From NCBI RefSeq assembly GCF_001514115.1, contig NZ_KQ948452.1, forward strand, positions 284,140 to 348,139: a stretch of 64,000 bases of DNA, given 5' to 3'. Positions 1 to 7,589 of the stretch are shown here, in pieces. The position numbers and the translations under genes were made by a program. The notes beneath the pieces are model-generated. The model was given only the letters and a program-made list of their open reading frames with translations, was not told the origin of the DNA and searched no databases. Numbering within the stretch: position 1 is the first letter of the stretch; each line of letters starts with the position of its first letter. This DNA comes from Streptomyces olivochromogenes (lineage in GTDB: Bacteria; Actinomycetota; Actinomycetes; Streptomycetales; Streptomycetaceae).

Positions 1-1
1 C

Positions 2-913
2 GGCCCCGGCCAGAAGGTCACCGGCGGGGACATCGCCGCACTGCGCTCGGTGGGCGAACTGTTCCGCGCCCTCGACCACGCCTACGGCGGCGGCCACGCC
101 CGCCAGGCCCTGGTCCGCTACCTGGAGCACGAGGCCGAGCCCATGCTGCGCGGCGCGTACGGCGAGCAGACCGGGCGGCGCCTGTTCGCGGCCGCCGCCG
201 ACCTCACCCGCCTCGCCGGCTGGACCTCGTACGACATCGCCGCGCACGGGCTCGCGCAGCGCTACTTCGTGCAGGCGCTGCGGCTGTCGCAGGCGGCCGG
301 CGACCGGGCGTACGGCTCGTACGTCCTGGTCACCATGAGCCGGCAGGCGGTCTACCTCGGCCACGGGCGCGAGGCCGTGCAGCTCGCCCGGGTCGCGCAG
401 CAGGGCGTCGGCTCGTCCGTGCCGCCCGTCGTCCAGGCGCTGCTGCACTCCGTGGAGGCGCGCGGGCACGGCGTACTCGGGGAGGTACGGGCCTGCACGG
501 CGTCACTGGTGCGCGCCGAGCGGGCCCTCGAATCCGTCCGGCCGGGGGACGAGGCCCCGCACTGGGCACGGTTCTTCGACGAGGCGCAGCTCGCCGACGA
601 GTTCGGGCACTGCCACCGGGATCTGCAGCAGTACCGGGCCGCGGCGCAGCACGCCGAGCGCTCGCTGCAGTTGCGGGCGCCCGGCTTCGCGCGCAGCCGG
701 CTGTTCTGCCGGGTGGTGCTCGCCTCGGCACGGCTCGGGCTCGGGGAGCTCGACCAGGCCTGCCAGCTGGGCGCCGAGGCCGCGGGGCAGGCGGCGGAGA
801 TGCGGTCGGTCCGGGCCGTCGAGTACGTACGGGACTTCGAGCGGCGGCTCGAACCGTACCGGGACGCGGCACCCGTCCGGGGCTACCGGGATCGGGTGGC
901 GGCCCTGGGCTGA
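2..913 (+). CDS. TPR-type transcriptional regulator, 5' truncated (NsdA-like)
   Basis: The frame is open from the left edge: residues GPGQKVTGGDIAALRSVGEL precede the first visible GTG at 50, so the true start lies outside the window. The visible 303 residues are all-helical and TPR-like, with repeating Ala/Leu helices such as YLGHGREAVQLARVA and QYRAAAQHAERSLQLR. This resembles the C-terminal part of the large Streptomyces regulators that carry an N-terminal XRE-type helix-turn-helix, the NsdA-like group. The DNA-binding half is not visible, so the regulator role is inferred from family resemblance. It converges on the next gene with one base between stop codons. Confidence 0.75.
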   Translation, partial: GPGQKVTGGDIAALRSVGELFRALDHAYGGGHARQALVRYLEHEAEPMLRGAYGEQTGRRLFAAAADLTRLAGWTSYDIAAHGLAQRYFVQALRLSQAAGDRAYGSYVLVTMSRQAVYLGHGREAVQLARVAQQGVGSSVPPVVQALLHSVEARGHGVLGEVRACTASLVRAERALESVRPGDEAPHWARFFDEAQLADEFGHCHRDLQQYRAAAQHAERSLQLRAPGFARSRLFCRVVLASARLGLGELDQACQLGAEAAGQAAEMRSVRAVEYVRDFERRLEPYRDAAPVRGYRDRVAALG

Positions 914-914
914 C

Positions 915-2267
915 TCAGGCCGCCGTTTCCAGACGCTCCTCCGCCGCGGCCGGACGGGAGCCCATGTCCCTGATGAGGGCGTGGGCGGCCCGGCGGCCCG
1001 AATGCAGGGCGCCCTGGACCGTGCCGGTGTCCCGGTGGTCCCCGCAGACGTACAGGCCCGCCAGGAGGCGTACAGGGCGGCGCAGGTCGTGCGGCGGGGG
1101 CATCGCGGGGACCGCGTCACGGGTGTGGTGGACCGCGAGGAGTTCCCAACGGGTCGTCGACGTGCCGTAGAGGCGGGCCAGTTGGGCGCGGACCGCGGTG
1201 TCCAGATGGGCGGCGGCCGGGGGAGTGCCCAGCACCGTCGAGGAGACGAGCGCCCGTCCGGCGGGGGCGCGGGACGGGTCGACCTGGCTGATGACCGCTG
1301 TCTGCGCCACCGGGCCGCTCCGGTCGGCGTCCAGCAGCAGGGCCGGGTCGGTCAACGGGGGCTCGTCCGTGGTGTGGTGCAGGACCGTCACCGGATGGAA
1401 GGCCGGGACGCGCAGACCGGGCAGCAACCGGGCCGCGGCGCGGGCTCCGGTCGCCAGCAGGATGGCCCGGCAGGTGAGTTCGCCGTGGTCCTTCGTCGTG
1501 ACGGTGGTCGTGGAGACCGCGGTGACCTCGACGCCGGTGTGGACGGTGCCCGGGGGCAGGGAGGCCGCCAGGAGCTCCGGCAGGGTGTCCGCGCCGCCCT
1601 CCGGCAGGCACAGCCGGCCCGACGCGAACGAGTGCAGGGCCAGGTCGGCGGCGCGGCTGGAGGTGGTCAGGGCCGGGTCGCACAGCAGTGCGGCGAGCAG
1701 GGGGCGCAGAAAGCCGTCGACCGTACGGGGCGGCAGACCACGGGTGGTCAGCGCCTGTGCGGTGGGGAGGTCGGGGCGGCCGAGGAGGCGCTCGGGTGGT
1801 GTGACGGCGAGGCGGGCGAGGGCGGTGGCCAGGCGGGTCTGGTCGAGGTGGCCGCCGAGGGGGCCGGGGCGGGAGGACTGGCTCCGGGGGAGACGGGGGG
1901 CGCTTGCGAGGGCGCGTGCGGCAGTGAGTGCGCCCCTTGCGCTCCGGGGGGTGGTGGGGGCGGCGGCGCGGTGGTGACGGCCGTCGCTGTGCAGCAGCAC
2001 GCCCGGGGAGAACGGGCGCAGGGCCAGGGTGTTCAGGCCCGGGGTGCGGTGCAGTTCGGGGTACGAGGTGGACAGGAGCCGGCCGATACGGTCGAGCCGG
2101 AAGCCGTCCACCTTCTCCGTCGTCATGCGGCCGCCCACGGTGGGGGCGGCCTCCAGAACCTTCGTCGTGAGGCCCGCCCTGGTCAGGTGCTGGGCGGCCG
2201 CGAGTCCCGCGGCTCCGGCCCCGACGATGACGACGTCCACATCCGCCTTGCATACGGGCTCTAGCAC
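915..2267 (-). CDS. FAD-dependent amine oxidase / protoporphyrinogen oxidase-like oxidoreductase
   Basis: A 450-residue flavoprotein. The N-terminus has a dinucleotide-binding motif at about residues 11-27 (VVIVGAGAAGLAAAQHL), followed by GGRM. The C-terminus has the typical FAD-closing segment GLYVCGDHRDTGTVQGAL, then a helix. This is the amino-oxidase/NAD(P)-binding Rossmann superfamily; the substrate cannot be read from sequence. Start is GTG at 2267 with a strong GAGGAGGGG ribosome binding site 4-5 nt upstream. The upstream region holds only repeat DNA. Carotenoid- or porphyrin-directed activity is possible but unproven. Confidence 0.85.
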   Translation of the reverse strand: MLEPVCKADVDVVIVGAGAAGLAAAQHLTRAGLTTKVLEAAPTVGGRMTTEKVDGFRLDRIGRLLSTSYPELHRTPGLNTLALRPFSPGVLLHSDGRHHRAAAPTTPRSARGALTAARALASAPRLPRSQSSRPGPLGGHLDQTRLATALARLAVTPPERLLGRPDLPTAQALTTRGLPPRTVDGFLRPLLAALLCDPALTTSSRAADLALHSFASGRLCLPEGGADTLPELLAASLPPGTVHTGVEVTAVSTTTVTTKDHGELTCRAILLATGARAAARLLPGLRVPAFHPVTVLHHTTDEPPLTDPALLLDADRSGPVAQTAVISQVDPSRAPAGRALVSSTVLGTPPAAAHLDTAVRAQLARLYGTSTTRWELLAVHHTRDAVPAMPPPHDLRRPVRLLAGLYVCGDHRDTGTVQGALHSGRRAAHALIRDMGSRPAAAEERLETAA

Positions 2268-2421
2268 GTACCCCTCCTCGAGGTTGCGCGGCCGGTGGGA
2301 ACGTCATGCCCCCAACGGGCCCTGGGGATACCCGAGTTCGGGTCGAGGGTAGGTGCGTCCGGAGCCGTGGACAGTCGCGCGTCGGGCGTGCACGGTCGCA
2401 TGGGGGTGCACGGTTTCTTTG

Positions 2422-2756
2422 TCTGCGGGCCCGGTGGGGGTCGGTCGCGCAGTTCCCCGCGCCCCCGAGGCGGGGCTCCGCCCCGCATCCCCGGGGCGCC
2501 CGGATCGGTTTGGCTGCGGGCCGGTGGGGGTTGCTCGCGCAGTTCCCCGCGCCCCTGGGGCGGGGGCTTCGCCCCGCGTCCCCGCCCGTCCGCAGTCGTT
2601 CGGCTGACGGGCGGTGGGGGCTGGTCGCGCAGTTCCCCGCGTCCCTGAAGGCCTTCAGCCTGTCCGGCGTTTGAGGACGAGGCCGTTCAGGCCGATGGGG
2701 GGCTGGGGGCGGCAGCCCCCAGGGATGGGACGGGTAGGGGCGGCGGGGGCGAGGAA
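2422..2756. repeat. Dispersed Streptomyces repeat cluster, locus 1 (three core copies plus tail module)
   Basis: This 335-bp block fills the gap between the FAD oxidoreductase and the epimerase gene. It holds three copies of the core GGTGGGGG-N2-3-GTCGCGCAGTTCCCCGCG, each preceded by a CTGCGGGCC-like element. The first two are followed by a hairpin module of type GGCGGGGCTTCGCCCCGC. After the third comes a tail module, GTCCGGCGTTTGAGGACGAG then GGCCGTTCAGGCCGATG, ending in a GGGGGCTGGGGGC...GCCCCCAG stem. Nothing here is coding; open frames across it are artefacts of the repeat. Position 2268-2421 shows no gene. Confidence 0.85.
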
Positions 2757-2762
2757 CGTCTG

Positions 2763-3689
2763 TCAGTGCAGGGCCGCTCGCAATGCTCCCTCGATCGTCG
2801 GGAAGGCGAAGGTGAAGCCGGAGGACAGCAGGCGGGTGGGGTGGACGCGTTGGCTGCCCAGAATGTCGCCGGACATGTCGCCGAGGGCGAGGCGCAGGAG
2901 GGGAGCCGGGGTGGGGAAGACGGTGGGCCGGTGCAGGACGCGCCCCATCGCCTCGGTGATCTCCCGGTTGGTGAGGGGCGTCGGCGCGGTGAGGTTCACC
3001 GGCCCGGACAGCGACGGCGTGTCGATGAGATGCCGGATCGCGGCCACCTCGTCATGCAGGGAGATGTAGCTCCAGTACTGGCGGCCGTCCCCCATCCGCC
3101 CCCCGAGCCCCGCCTTGAAGAGCGGAAACAGCTTCCCCCACGCCCCACCCTCACGGGCCACCACCAGCCCCGTACGGGCGAAGACGGTACGGACACCCGC
3201 CTCCCGCGCCGGTGCCGCCGCCCCCTCCCACGCGACGCACACGGAGGGAAGGAATCCCTCCCCGGGCGGCGCCGACTCGTCCACCTCCCGGTCGCCCGTC
3301 TCGCCGTAGAACCCGATCGCACTCCCGTTGACGAACACCCCCGGCCGCTCGTCCAGAGCGGCCACCGCCGCGGCCAGCGTCGCCGTCCCCCGCACCCGGC
3401 TGTCCAGGATCTTCCGCTTGTACGCCTCGGTCCACCGCCGCGAAGCGACCCCCGCCCCCGCGAGATTGACCACCGCCGTGCACCCGGCGAGCCCCCCGGC
3501 GTCCATCCGCTGCCCGTCCGGATCCCACCGCACCTCGTCCTTCCCACGGGGCGCACGCCGTACGAGACGGACTACCTCGTGTCCGTCCGCGGTCAGGGAG
3601 CGCGTCAGCGCGGAACCGATCAGGCCGGACGCACCGGCGATCGCGATACGGGACCTGCGGGAATCCGGAGCGAGCGGTGAGTCGTTCAT
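2763..3689 (-). CDS. TIGR01777 family NAD-dependent epimerase (YfcH/SDR39U1-like)
   Basis: A 308-residue extended short-chain dehydrogenase. The N-terminal Rossmann motif is IAIAGASGLIGSALTRSL (TGxxGxxG type). Family signatures include VNLAGAGVASRRWTEAYK, SAIGFYGETGDREVDES and the C-terminal DUF1731-type segment with PTVFPTPAPLLRLALGDM and LLSSGFTFAFPTIEGAL. The reaction catalysed by this family is not firmly established. ATG at 3689 was chosen because the Rossmann motif follows within about 15 residues; an upstream in-frame start at 3722 adds only arginine-rich sequence. It is divergent from the GNAT gene. Confidence 0.88.
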   Translation of the reverse strand: MNDSPLAPDSRRSRIAIAGASGLIGSALTRSLTADGHEVVRLVRRAPRGKDEVRWDPDGQRMDAGGLAGCTAVVNLAGAGVASRRWTEAYKRKILDSRVRGTATLAAAVAALDERPGVFVNGSAIGFYGETGDREVDESAPPGEGFLPSVCVAWEGAAAPAREAGVRTVFARTGLVVAREGGAWGKLFPLFKAGLGGRMGDGRQYWSYISLHDEVAAIRHLIDTPSLSGPVNLTAPTPLTNREITEAMGRVLHRPTVFPTPAPLLRLALGDMSGDILGSQRVHPTRLLSSGFTFAFPTIEGALRAALH

Positions 3690-3724
3690 GCGCCCATCCT
3701 GCCGCGCGCGCCGGGAAAGCACGG

Positions 3725-3753
3725 GACGGGACCGCGCGGGCCCGCCGTAAAGT
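3725..3753 (+). promoter_or_regulatory. Predicted leaderless promoter of the GNAT gene
   Basis: A -35-like GACGGG (3725-3730), a 17-bp spacer and a -10 hexamer TAAAGT (3748-3753) place the likely transcription start exactly at the ATG at 3761, 7 nt beyond the -10. No ribosome binding site is visible, which fits a leaderless mRNA. Confidence 0.5.
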
Positions 3754-3760
3754 GACCTTC

Positions 3761-4249
3761 ATGCCGGTACCGCACATACGCATCGCCACCCTCGACGACG
3801 AGGACGCGCTCGGCCGTCTCGACCGCGCCACCTGGTCCACCCTGCACGCCGTCCAGCCGCGCCCCCAGCCGCCGTACGAACCCTTCTACAACGAGCGGTT
3901 CGGCCCCCGGGACCACCACGTCGCCGAACTCGACGGCGTCCTCGTCGGCTACATCCGGCTGGGCTATCCCACGCCCCTGGCCTGCAACTCCCACGTCCGG
4001 CAGATCCAGGGACTCGTCGTCGCCGAGGAGGCGCGCCACGCGGGCGTCGGACGAGGGTTGCTGCGGGCCGTGATGGACGGGGCCCGACGGCAGGGCGCCC
4101 GGCGGATCACGCTGCGCGTCCTCGGGCACAACACCCCGGCACGGAAGCTGTACGAGTCCGAGGGCTTCGAGGTGGAGGGCGTCCTGCCCGAGGAGTTCCT
4201 GCTCGACGGCGACTACGTCGACGACGTGTTCATGGGCCGCTCTCTCTGA
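3761..4249 (+). CDS. GNAT family N-acetyltransferase
   Basis: A 162-residue acyl-CoA-dependent acetyltransferase. The core shows the beta4 segment IQGLVVAEEARHAGVGRGLL, with the acetyl-CoA pyrophosphate loop (H-A-G-V-G-R-G) at about residues 98-106. It is followed by ITLRVLGHNTPARKLYESEGF, the classic motif B. The C-terminus, GDYVDDVFMGRSL, is typical of RimI/RimJ-like members. Substrate unknown. Start ATG at 3761; no Shine-Dalgarno is seen, consistent with the leaderless promoter noted above. The gene ends one base before the convergent MarP-like protease gene. Confidence 0.9.
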   Translation: MPVPHIRIATLDDEDALGRLDRATWSTLHAVQPRPQPPYEPFYNERFGPRDHHVAELDGVLVGYIRLGYPTPLACNSHVRQIQGLVVAEEARHAGVGRGLLRAVMDGARRQGARRITLRVLGHNTPARKLYESEGFEVEGVLPEEFLLDGDYVDDVFMGRSL

Positions 4250-4250
4250 G

Positions 4251-5435
4251 CTACGAGGTGATCAGGTCGCCCGTGTCCACCGATGTCGTCGCGGCCGCCG
4301 CACGCTTGGCGTCGCCCGCGATCTCGTCGGCCGTCAGGACGTAACCCGTCTCGTTGTCCGAGGTCGAGCGGGCGAACACGACGCCGTACACCCTGCCGTC
4401 GGTGGTGAGGAGCGGGCCGCCGGAGTTGCCGGGGCGGACGGTGGAGCGGATCGAGTAGATCTCCCGGGTGACCATGCCCGAGTTGTAGATGTTCTGGCCC
4501 CGCGCGTTGATCCGGCCCGCGACCGTCGCCGCCTGGAGATCCAGACCGCCGTCCTGCGGATAGCCCGCGACGACCGCCGAGTCGCCGCGTTTGGCGCTGT
4601 CGTCGAAACGCAGGAGGGGGATCCTGAGGTCCGGTACGTACAGGACCGCGACGTCCTTGCGCGGGTCGAAGAACACCACCCGCGCCGAGTACACACGGCC
4701 CACGCCGCCCACCCGCACGGTCGGGTTGTCGATGCCCGCCACCACGTGGGCGTTGGTCATCACGTGCTGCGCCGCGTACGCGAACCCGCTGCCCTCACGG
4801 CCCTGGTTGCCCGCGGCGCCCTCGATCTTCACCGTGCTGCGCTTGGCGGCGCTCGTCGCGGCCGCGGTGACGCTGTCGCCGGAGGGCTTCGCGACACCCG
4901 CCGTCGGCTCGTTCTCGAACGGGTTGAAGACCTGCGGGAAGCCCGCCTCCGTCAGCGCCGAGGTGGCCCTCGAGAACCAGGTGGGCGTGGTGTCCGGCAT
5001 CGCTGTCTGCACGGCGCCCAGCAGCGCGGAGTTGCGGATCGACTGGGTGATGAGGGTGGACGAGGAGGCGCCCAGGACGCTCGCGGCGACCCAGGCCACC
5101 AGCAGCACCGCCACCGTGTTCGCCGCCGCCCCGCCGACCCCGTCGGCCACCCGCAGCGGCCCCCGGTCCAGCTCGCGGCGCAGCTTCAGCGCCAGCCGGC
5201 CCGCCAGCTCGTGGCCCACCACGGCGGGCACCAGCACCGTCAGCACGGCCGTCACCGTCGCCGCCGACGTCCCCGCCGTCACCAGGTCCATCATCCACGG
5301 CAGCACCCATACGCCGATGACGGCGCCGCCCACGAAACCGGCCAGCGAGACACAGCCGGCGACCAGCCCGCGCCGGTAGCCGGACGCCGCGTAAGCAAGG
5401 ATCACCAGCAACAGCAGGATGTCGAGCAGGTCCAC
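4251..5435 (-). CDS. MarP-like membrane-anchored serine protease (CvpA domain + trypsin fold)
   Basis: A 394-residue protein with the architecture of mycobacterial MarP (acid-resistance periplasmic protease). Residues about 1-125 hold a CvpA/colicin-V-production-like region with four hydrophobic segments. Residues about 195-390 form a chymotrypsin-fold protease with His230 (TNAHVV), Asp261 (DPRKDVAVL) and Ser338 (RPGNSGGP), all present. In mycobacteria MarP acts on peptidoglycan hydrolases in the periplasm. Here the divergent neighbour is a peptidoglycan amidase-fold protein, so a cell-wall role is a reasonable inference. Start is GTG at 5435 behind an AAAGGCGG ribosome binding site. Confidence 0.88.
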   Translation of the reverse strand: MDLLDILLLLVILAYAASGYRRGLVAGCVSLAGFVGGAVIGVWVLPWMMDLVTAGTSAATVTAVLTVLVPAVVGHELAGRLALKLRRELDRGPLRVADGVGGAAANTVAVLLVAWVAASVLGASSSTLITQSIRNSALLGAVQTAMPDTTPTWFSRATSALTEAGFPQVFNPFENEPTAGVAKPSGDSVTAAATSAAKRSTVKIEGAAGNQGREGSGFAYAAQHVMTNAHVVAGIDNPTVRVGGVGRVYSARVVFFDPRKDVAVLYVPDLRIPLLRFDDSAKRGDSAVVAGYPQDGGLDLQAATVAGRINARGQNIYNSGMVTREIYSIRSTVRPGNSGGPLLTTDGRVYGVVFARSTSDNETGYVLTADEIAGDAKRAAAATTSVDTGDLITS

Positions 5436-5622
5436 GGAGCCGCCTTTCTCTTGGGCCCCTTAGTACGTGTGGGGCAGGCCCAGTGATCAGGCACGCGCGC
5501 GTGGAGCCGGGATACGGCCACGTGTGCGTGGACCTGTAAAAACGTCCCGGACCAGGACGATGGTTCCACCAGGTGGCACAGCACACATCGCGGAGGGATC
5601 GGAACCGGGTCAGGGTGGCTCC

Positions 5623-6438
5623 ATGCGTGTCTTCCGAAAGGCGCGGGGGGCATGGACGCGGCTCGCACGGCGGGTGTGGGCGCGGCGTGCCGCCGTCGTC
5701 GTGCTCGGGTGCGTGCCCGGCCTGCTCGCCGTGCTCGCGCTGGTGGTGTGTGCGGAGGGGGTCGACCGGCCGGTCGACCCCGGGCGCGAGCGGCCGGTGG
5801 CCGCGCCGCTGCCCGCGGGTCCGCATCGCGCGGCGCGACCGGTCATCGTGCCTCGGTCGCGGTGGCTGGACGCCGGCAGCACGCACACGCAGCCGCCCGC
5901 CCGCTACGACGACCACGTCGTCGCGGTCTTCGTGCACCACACCGACTCACCGAACGCGTACCAGTGCGCCGACGTGCCCCGTATCCTCCGCGCCCTCTAC
6001 GCCGGTCAGACCGGTGTCCGGCGGTGGGACGACATCGGGTACAACTTCCTCGTCGACCGCTGCGGCACGATCTACGAGGGGCGGGCGGGTGGGGTCGACC
6101 GGGCCGTCACCGGAGCGCATACGCAGGGGTTCAACCACGGCACCGCGGGGATCGCGGCCATTGGTACGTTCGGGGCGGGGACGCCGGTGCCGCGGGCGAT
6201 GACCGAGGCGATCGCCGCGTTGGCGGCGTGGAAGCTGGGGCTGTCCGACGTGGATCCCCGTGCCAAGGTGCGGCTCGTCTCCAGCAACGACCTCAGCCGC
6301 TACACCGCCGGTACGAGTGCGGTGCTGCCCACGCTGGCCGGCCACGACGCGGGCTTCATGACCAACTGTCCCGGCGCCGCGCTGACGTCCCAACTCCCCC
6401 GAATCCGCGCCCGAGCCGCCAACCTCCAGGGCCGCTGA
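5623..6438 (+). CDS. Peptidoglycan recognition protein / N-acetylmuramoyl-L-alanine amidase (PGRP type)
   Basis: A 271-residue protein. A short basic N-terminus (MRVFRKARGAWTRLARR) leads into a membrane segment or signal at about residues 20-45. A PGRP/Amidase_2 domain fills the rest: VFVHHTDSPNAYQC, IGYNFLVDRCGTIYEGR, AHTQGFNHGTAGIAAIG and GHDAGFMTNCPG. These include the expected zinc ligands (first His of HHTDS, His of AGHDAG, Cys of NCPG) and the catalytic Tyr of IGYNF. It probably cleaves the amide between N-acetylmuramic acid and the stem peptide outside the cell. ATG at 5623 was preferred because it precedes the export signal. Confidence 0.88.
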   Translation: MRVFRKARGAWTRLARRVWARRAAVVVLGCVPGLLAVLALVVCAEGVDRPVDPGRERPVAAPLPAGPHRAARPVIVPRSRWLDAGSTHTQPPARYDDHVVAVFVHHTDSPNAYQCADVPRILRALYAGQTGVRRWDDIGYNFLVDRCGTIYEGRAGGVDRAVTGAHTQGFNHGTAGIAAIGTFGAGTPVPRAMTEAIAALAAWKLGLSDVDPRAKVRLVSSNDLSRYTAGTSAVLPTLAGHDAGFMTNCPGAALTSQLPRIRARAANLQGR

Positions 6439-6455
6439 CCACGCCGGTGCACTTC

Positions 6456-6625
6456 GGCTGCGACCCGGTGGGGGTTGCTCGCGCAGTTCCCCGCGCCCCT
6501 GAGGCGGGGGCTTCGCCCCGCGTCCCCCCGCCCGGTTCGTTCGGCGGACGGCCGGTGGGGGCTGGTCGCGCAGTTCCCCGCGCCCCTAAAAGCGTCAGCC
6601 CGTCCGGCGTTTGAGGACGAGGAAC
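6456..6625. repeat. Dispersed repeat cluster, locus 2 (two core copies plus tail)
   Basis: Two copies of the GCGCAGTTCCCCGCGCCCC core, at about 6481 and 6569. The first is followed by the hairpin GGCGGGGGCTTCGCCCCGC and the second by GTCCGGCGTTTGAGGACGAG. Same orientation as locus 1. The repeat ends about 90 bp before the small secreted-protein gene at 6718. Confidence 0.85.
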
Positions 6626-6717
6626 GCGTTCACAGACGGACCACAGTCGAGTCAACGGTGTCTCAGATCGCTGCTCTCTAGTGTCCTTCTCGTAACAGCC
6701 GACTGGAGGTGGGGAAG

Positions 6718-7014
6718 ATGAGCAGCAGGCGTACCGAGAAGACGGGCAAGGCGAACAAGGCGGCCGGCGTGGGGGGTTGGAACACGGCTTTGCGGACCCC
6801 GTGGACCGTGGCCTGTGCCGTGGCGACGGTCCTCGTGGGACCCGCCGCGGCCACCGCCTCGGCACTGGACCGAGCCAACGCCGCACCCCCGTACCACGCC
6901 CACGAGAACCACGAGAACCACGAAAACCACAAGAACCACGAGACGCACTTCCCGTACGTCACCCCGTACGCCACGTTGCCTCAGTCCCTGAAGCGCTCCC
7001 ACAGCCTGGGATAG
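6718..7014 (+). CDS. Small secreted protein with His/Asn-rich HEN repeats
   Basis: A 98-residue frame with a strong ribosome binding site (GGAGGTGGGG) directly before ATG at 6718 and consistent G/C third codon positions, so I regard it as real. A basic N-terminus (SSRRTEKTGKANK) and a hydrophobic core (WTVACAVATVLVGPAAATASA) form a Sec signal peptide with likely cleavage near residue 52. The mature part is about 46 residues and starts with DRANAAPPYHAHENHENHEN. It carries four to five copies of the unit (H)ENH encoded by 9-bp direct repeats. The family is not recognised. The last 34 bases overlap the convergent DUF4240 gene. Metal binding by the histidines is possible but inferred. Confidence 0.65.
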   Translation: MSSRRTEKTGKANKAAGVGGWNTALRTPWTVACAVATVLVGPAAATASALDRANAAPPYHAHENHENHENHKNHETHFPYVTPYATLPQSLKRSHSLG

Positions 7015-7499
7015 CGCTCGGCCAGCACGGACTCGTTCTCGAAGTCGAGCGGCGTACCCTCCGGCTCGGGCGACGCGGGCGGAATGCCCAGGTCGGGCGC
7101 GACGACCCCGGTCAGCTGCTCGTACGCCTCGTCCGCGGCGTATCCGAGCTCCTCACCGTCCCCGTCGAGGTCCTCGTCGAAGTCGTCCAGGAGGTCGGCG
7201 AGCCCGTCGGGATCGTGCATCGCGCCCTCGAAGACCTCCCGGCCCTGGCCGATCAGCCAGCACCGGAAGAAGTCGAAGGCGTCGTCGCTCACCCCGTCGA
7301 GCAGGACCCACGCCGCGCCCCACAGATCCCAGCGGTAGGCGCGGTTGTAGCGGGCCTCGAAGTGACGGGCGAAGTCGAGCACGGCGTCCGGGTCCAGCTG
7401 GACGAGTCGTTCGACGAGCAGGTCGGCGTGGTCCTCGGGGTCGCCCTCGACGGCCTCGCGGGTCGTGTCCACCAGCTCCCAGAACTCCGTCTCGTCCAT
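6981..7499 (-). CDS. DUF4240 domain-containing protein
   Basis: A 172-residue acidic protein that matches the DUF4240 pattern: an N-terminal DETEFWELVDTTRE, a central FEARYNRAYRWDLWGAAWV and FDFFRCWLIGQGREVFEGA, then an acidic linker, then AADEAYEQLTG. The biochemical function of the family is unknown; it is a cytosolic protein without signal or membrane segments. ATG at 7499 is preferred over the adjoining GTG at 7502. Its 3' end overlaps the convergent HEN-repeat gene by 34 bp. Confidence 0.85.
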   Translation of the reverse strand: MDETEFWELVDTTREAVEGDPEDHADLLVERLVQLDPDAVLDFARHFEARYNRAYRWDLWGAAWVLLDGVSDDAFDFFRCWLIGQGREVFEGAMHDPDGLADLLDDFDEDLDGDGEELGYAADEAYEQLTGVVAPDLGIPPASPEPEGTPLDFENESVLAERYPRLWERFRD

Positions 7500-7589
7500 C
7501 ACGGGTCCAGCATCGGGCCTGAACGGGAGTGACGCACGCGGAGTGCCGCAGATTGTTATGCGTGCACATGCCGACGGTAAAACCGCGGG

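Noticed and set aside
2295..2674. Plus-strand frames with repeating GVGRAVPRAPEAG-like peptides
   Set aside because: They are translations of the dispersed DNA repeat and recur with the same peptide at every repeat locus.
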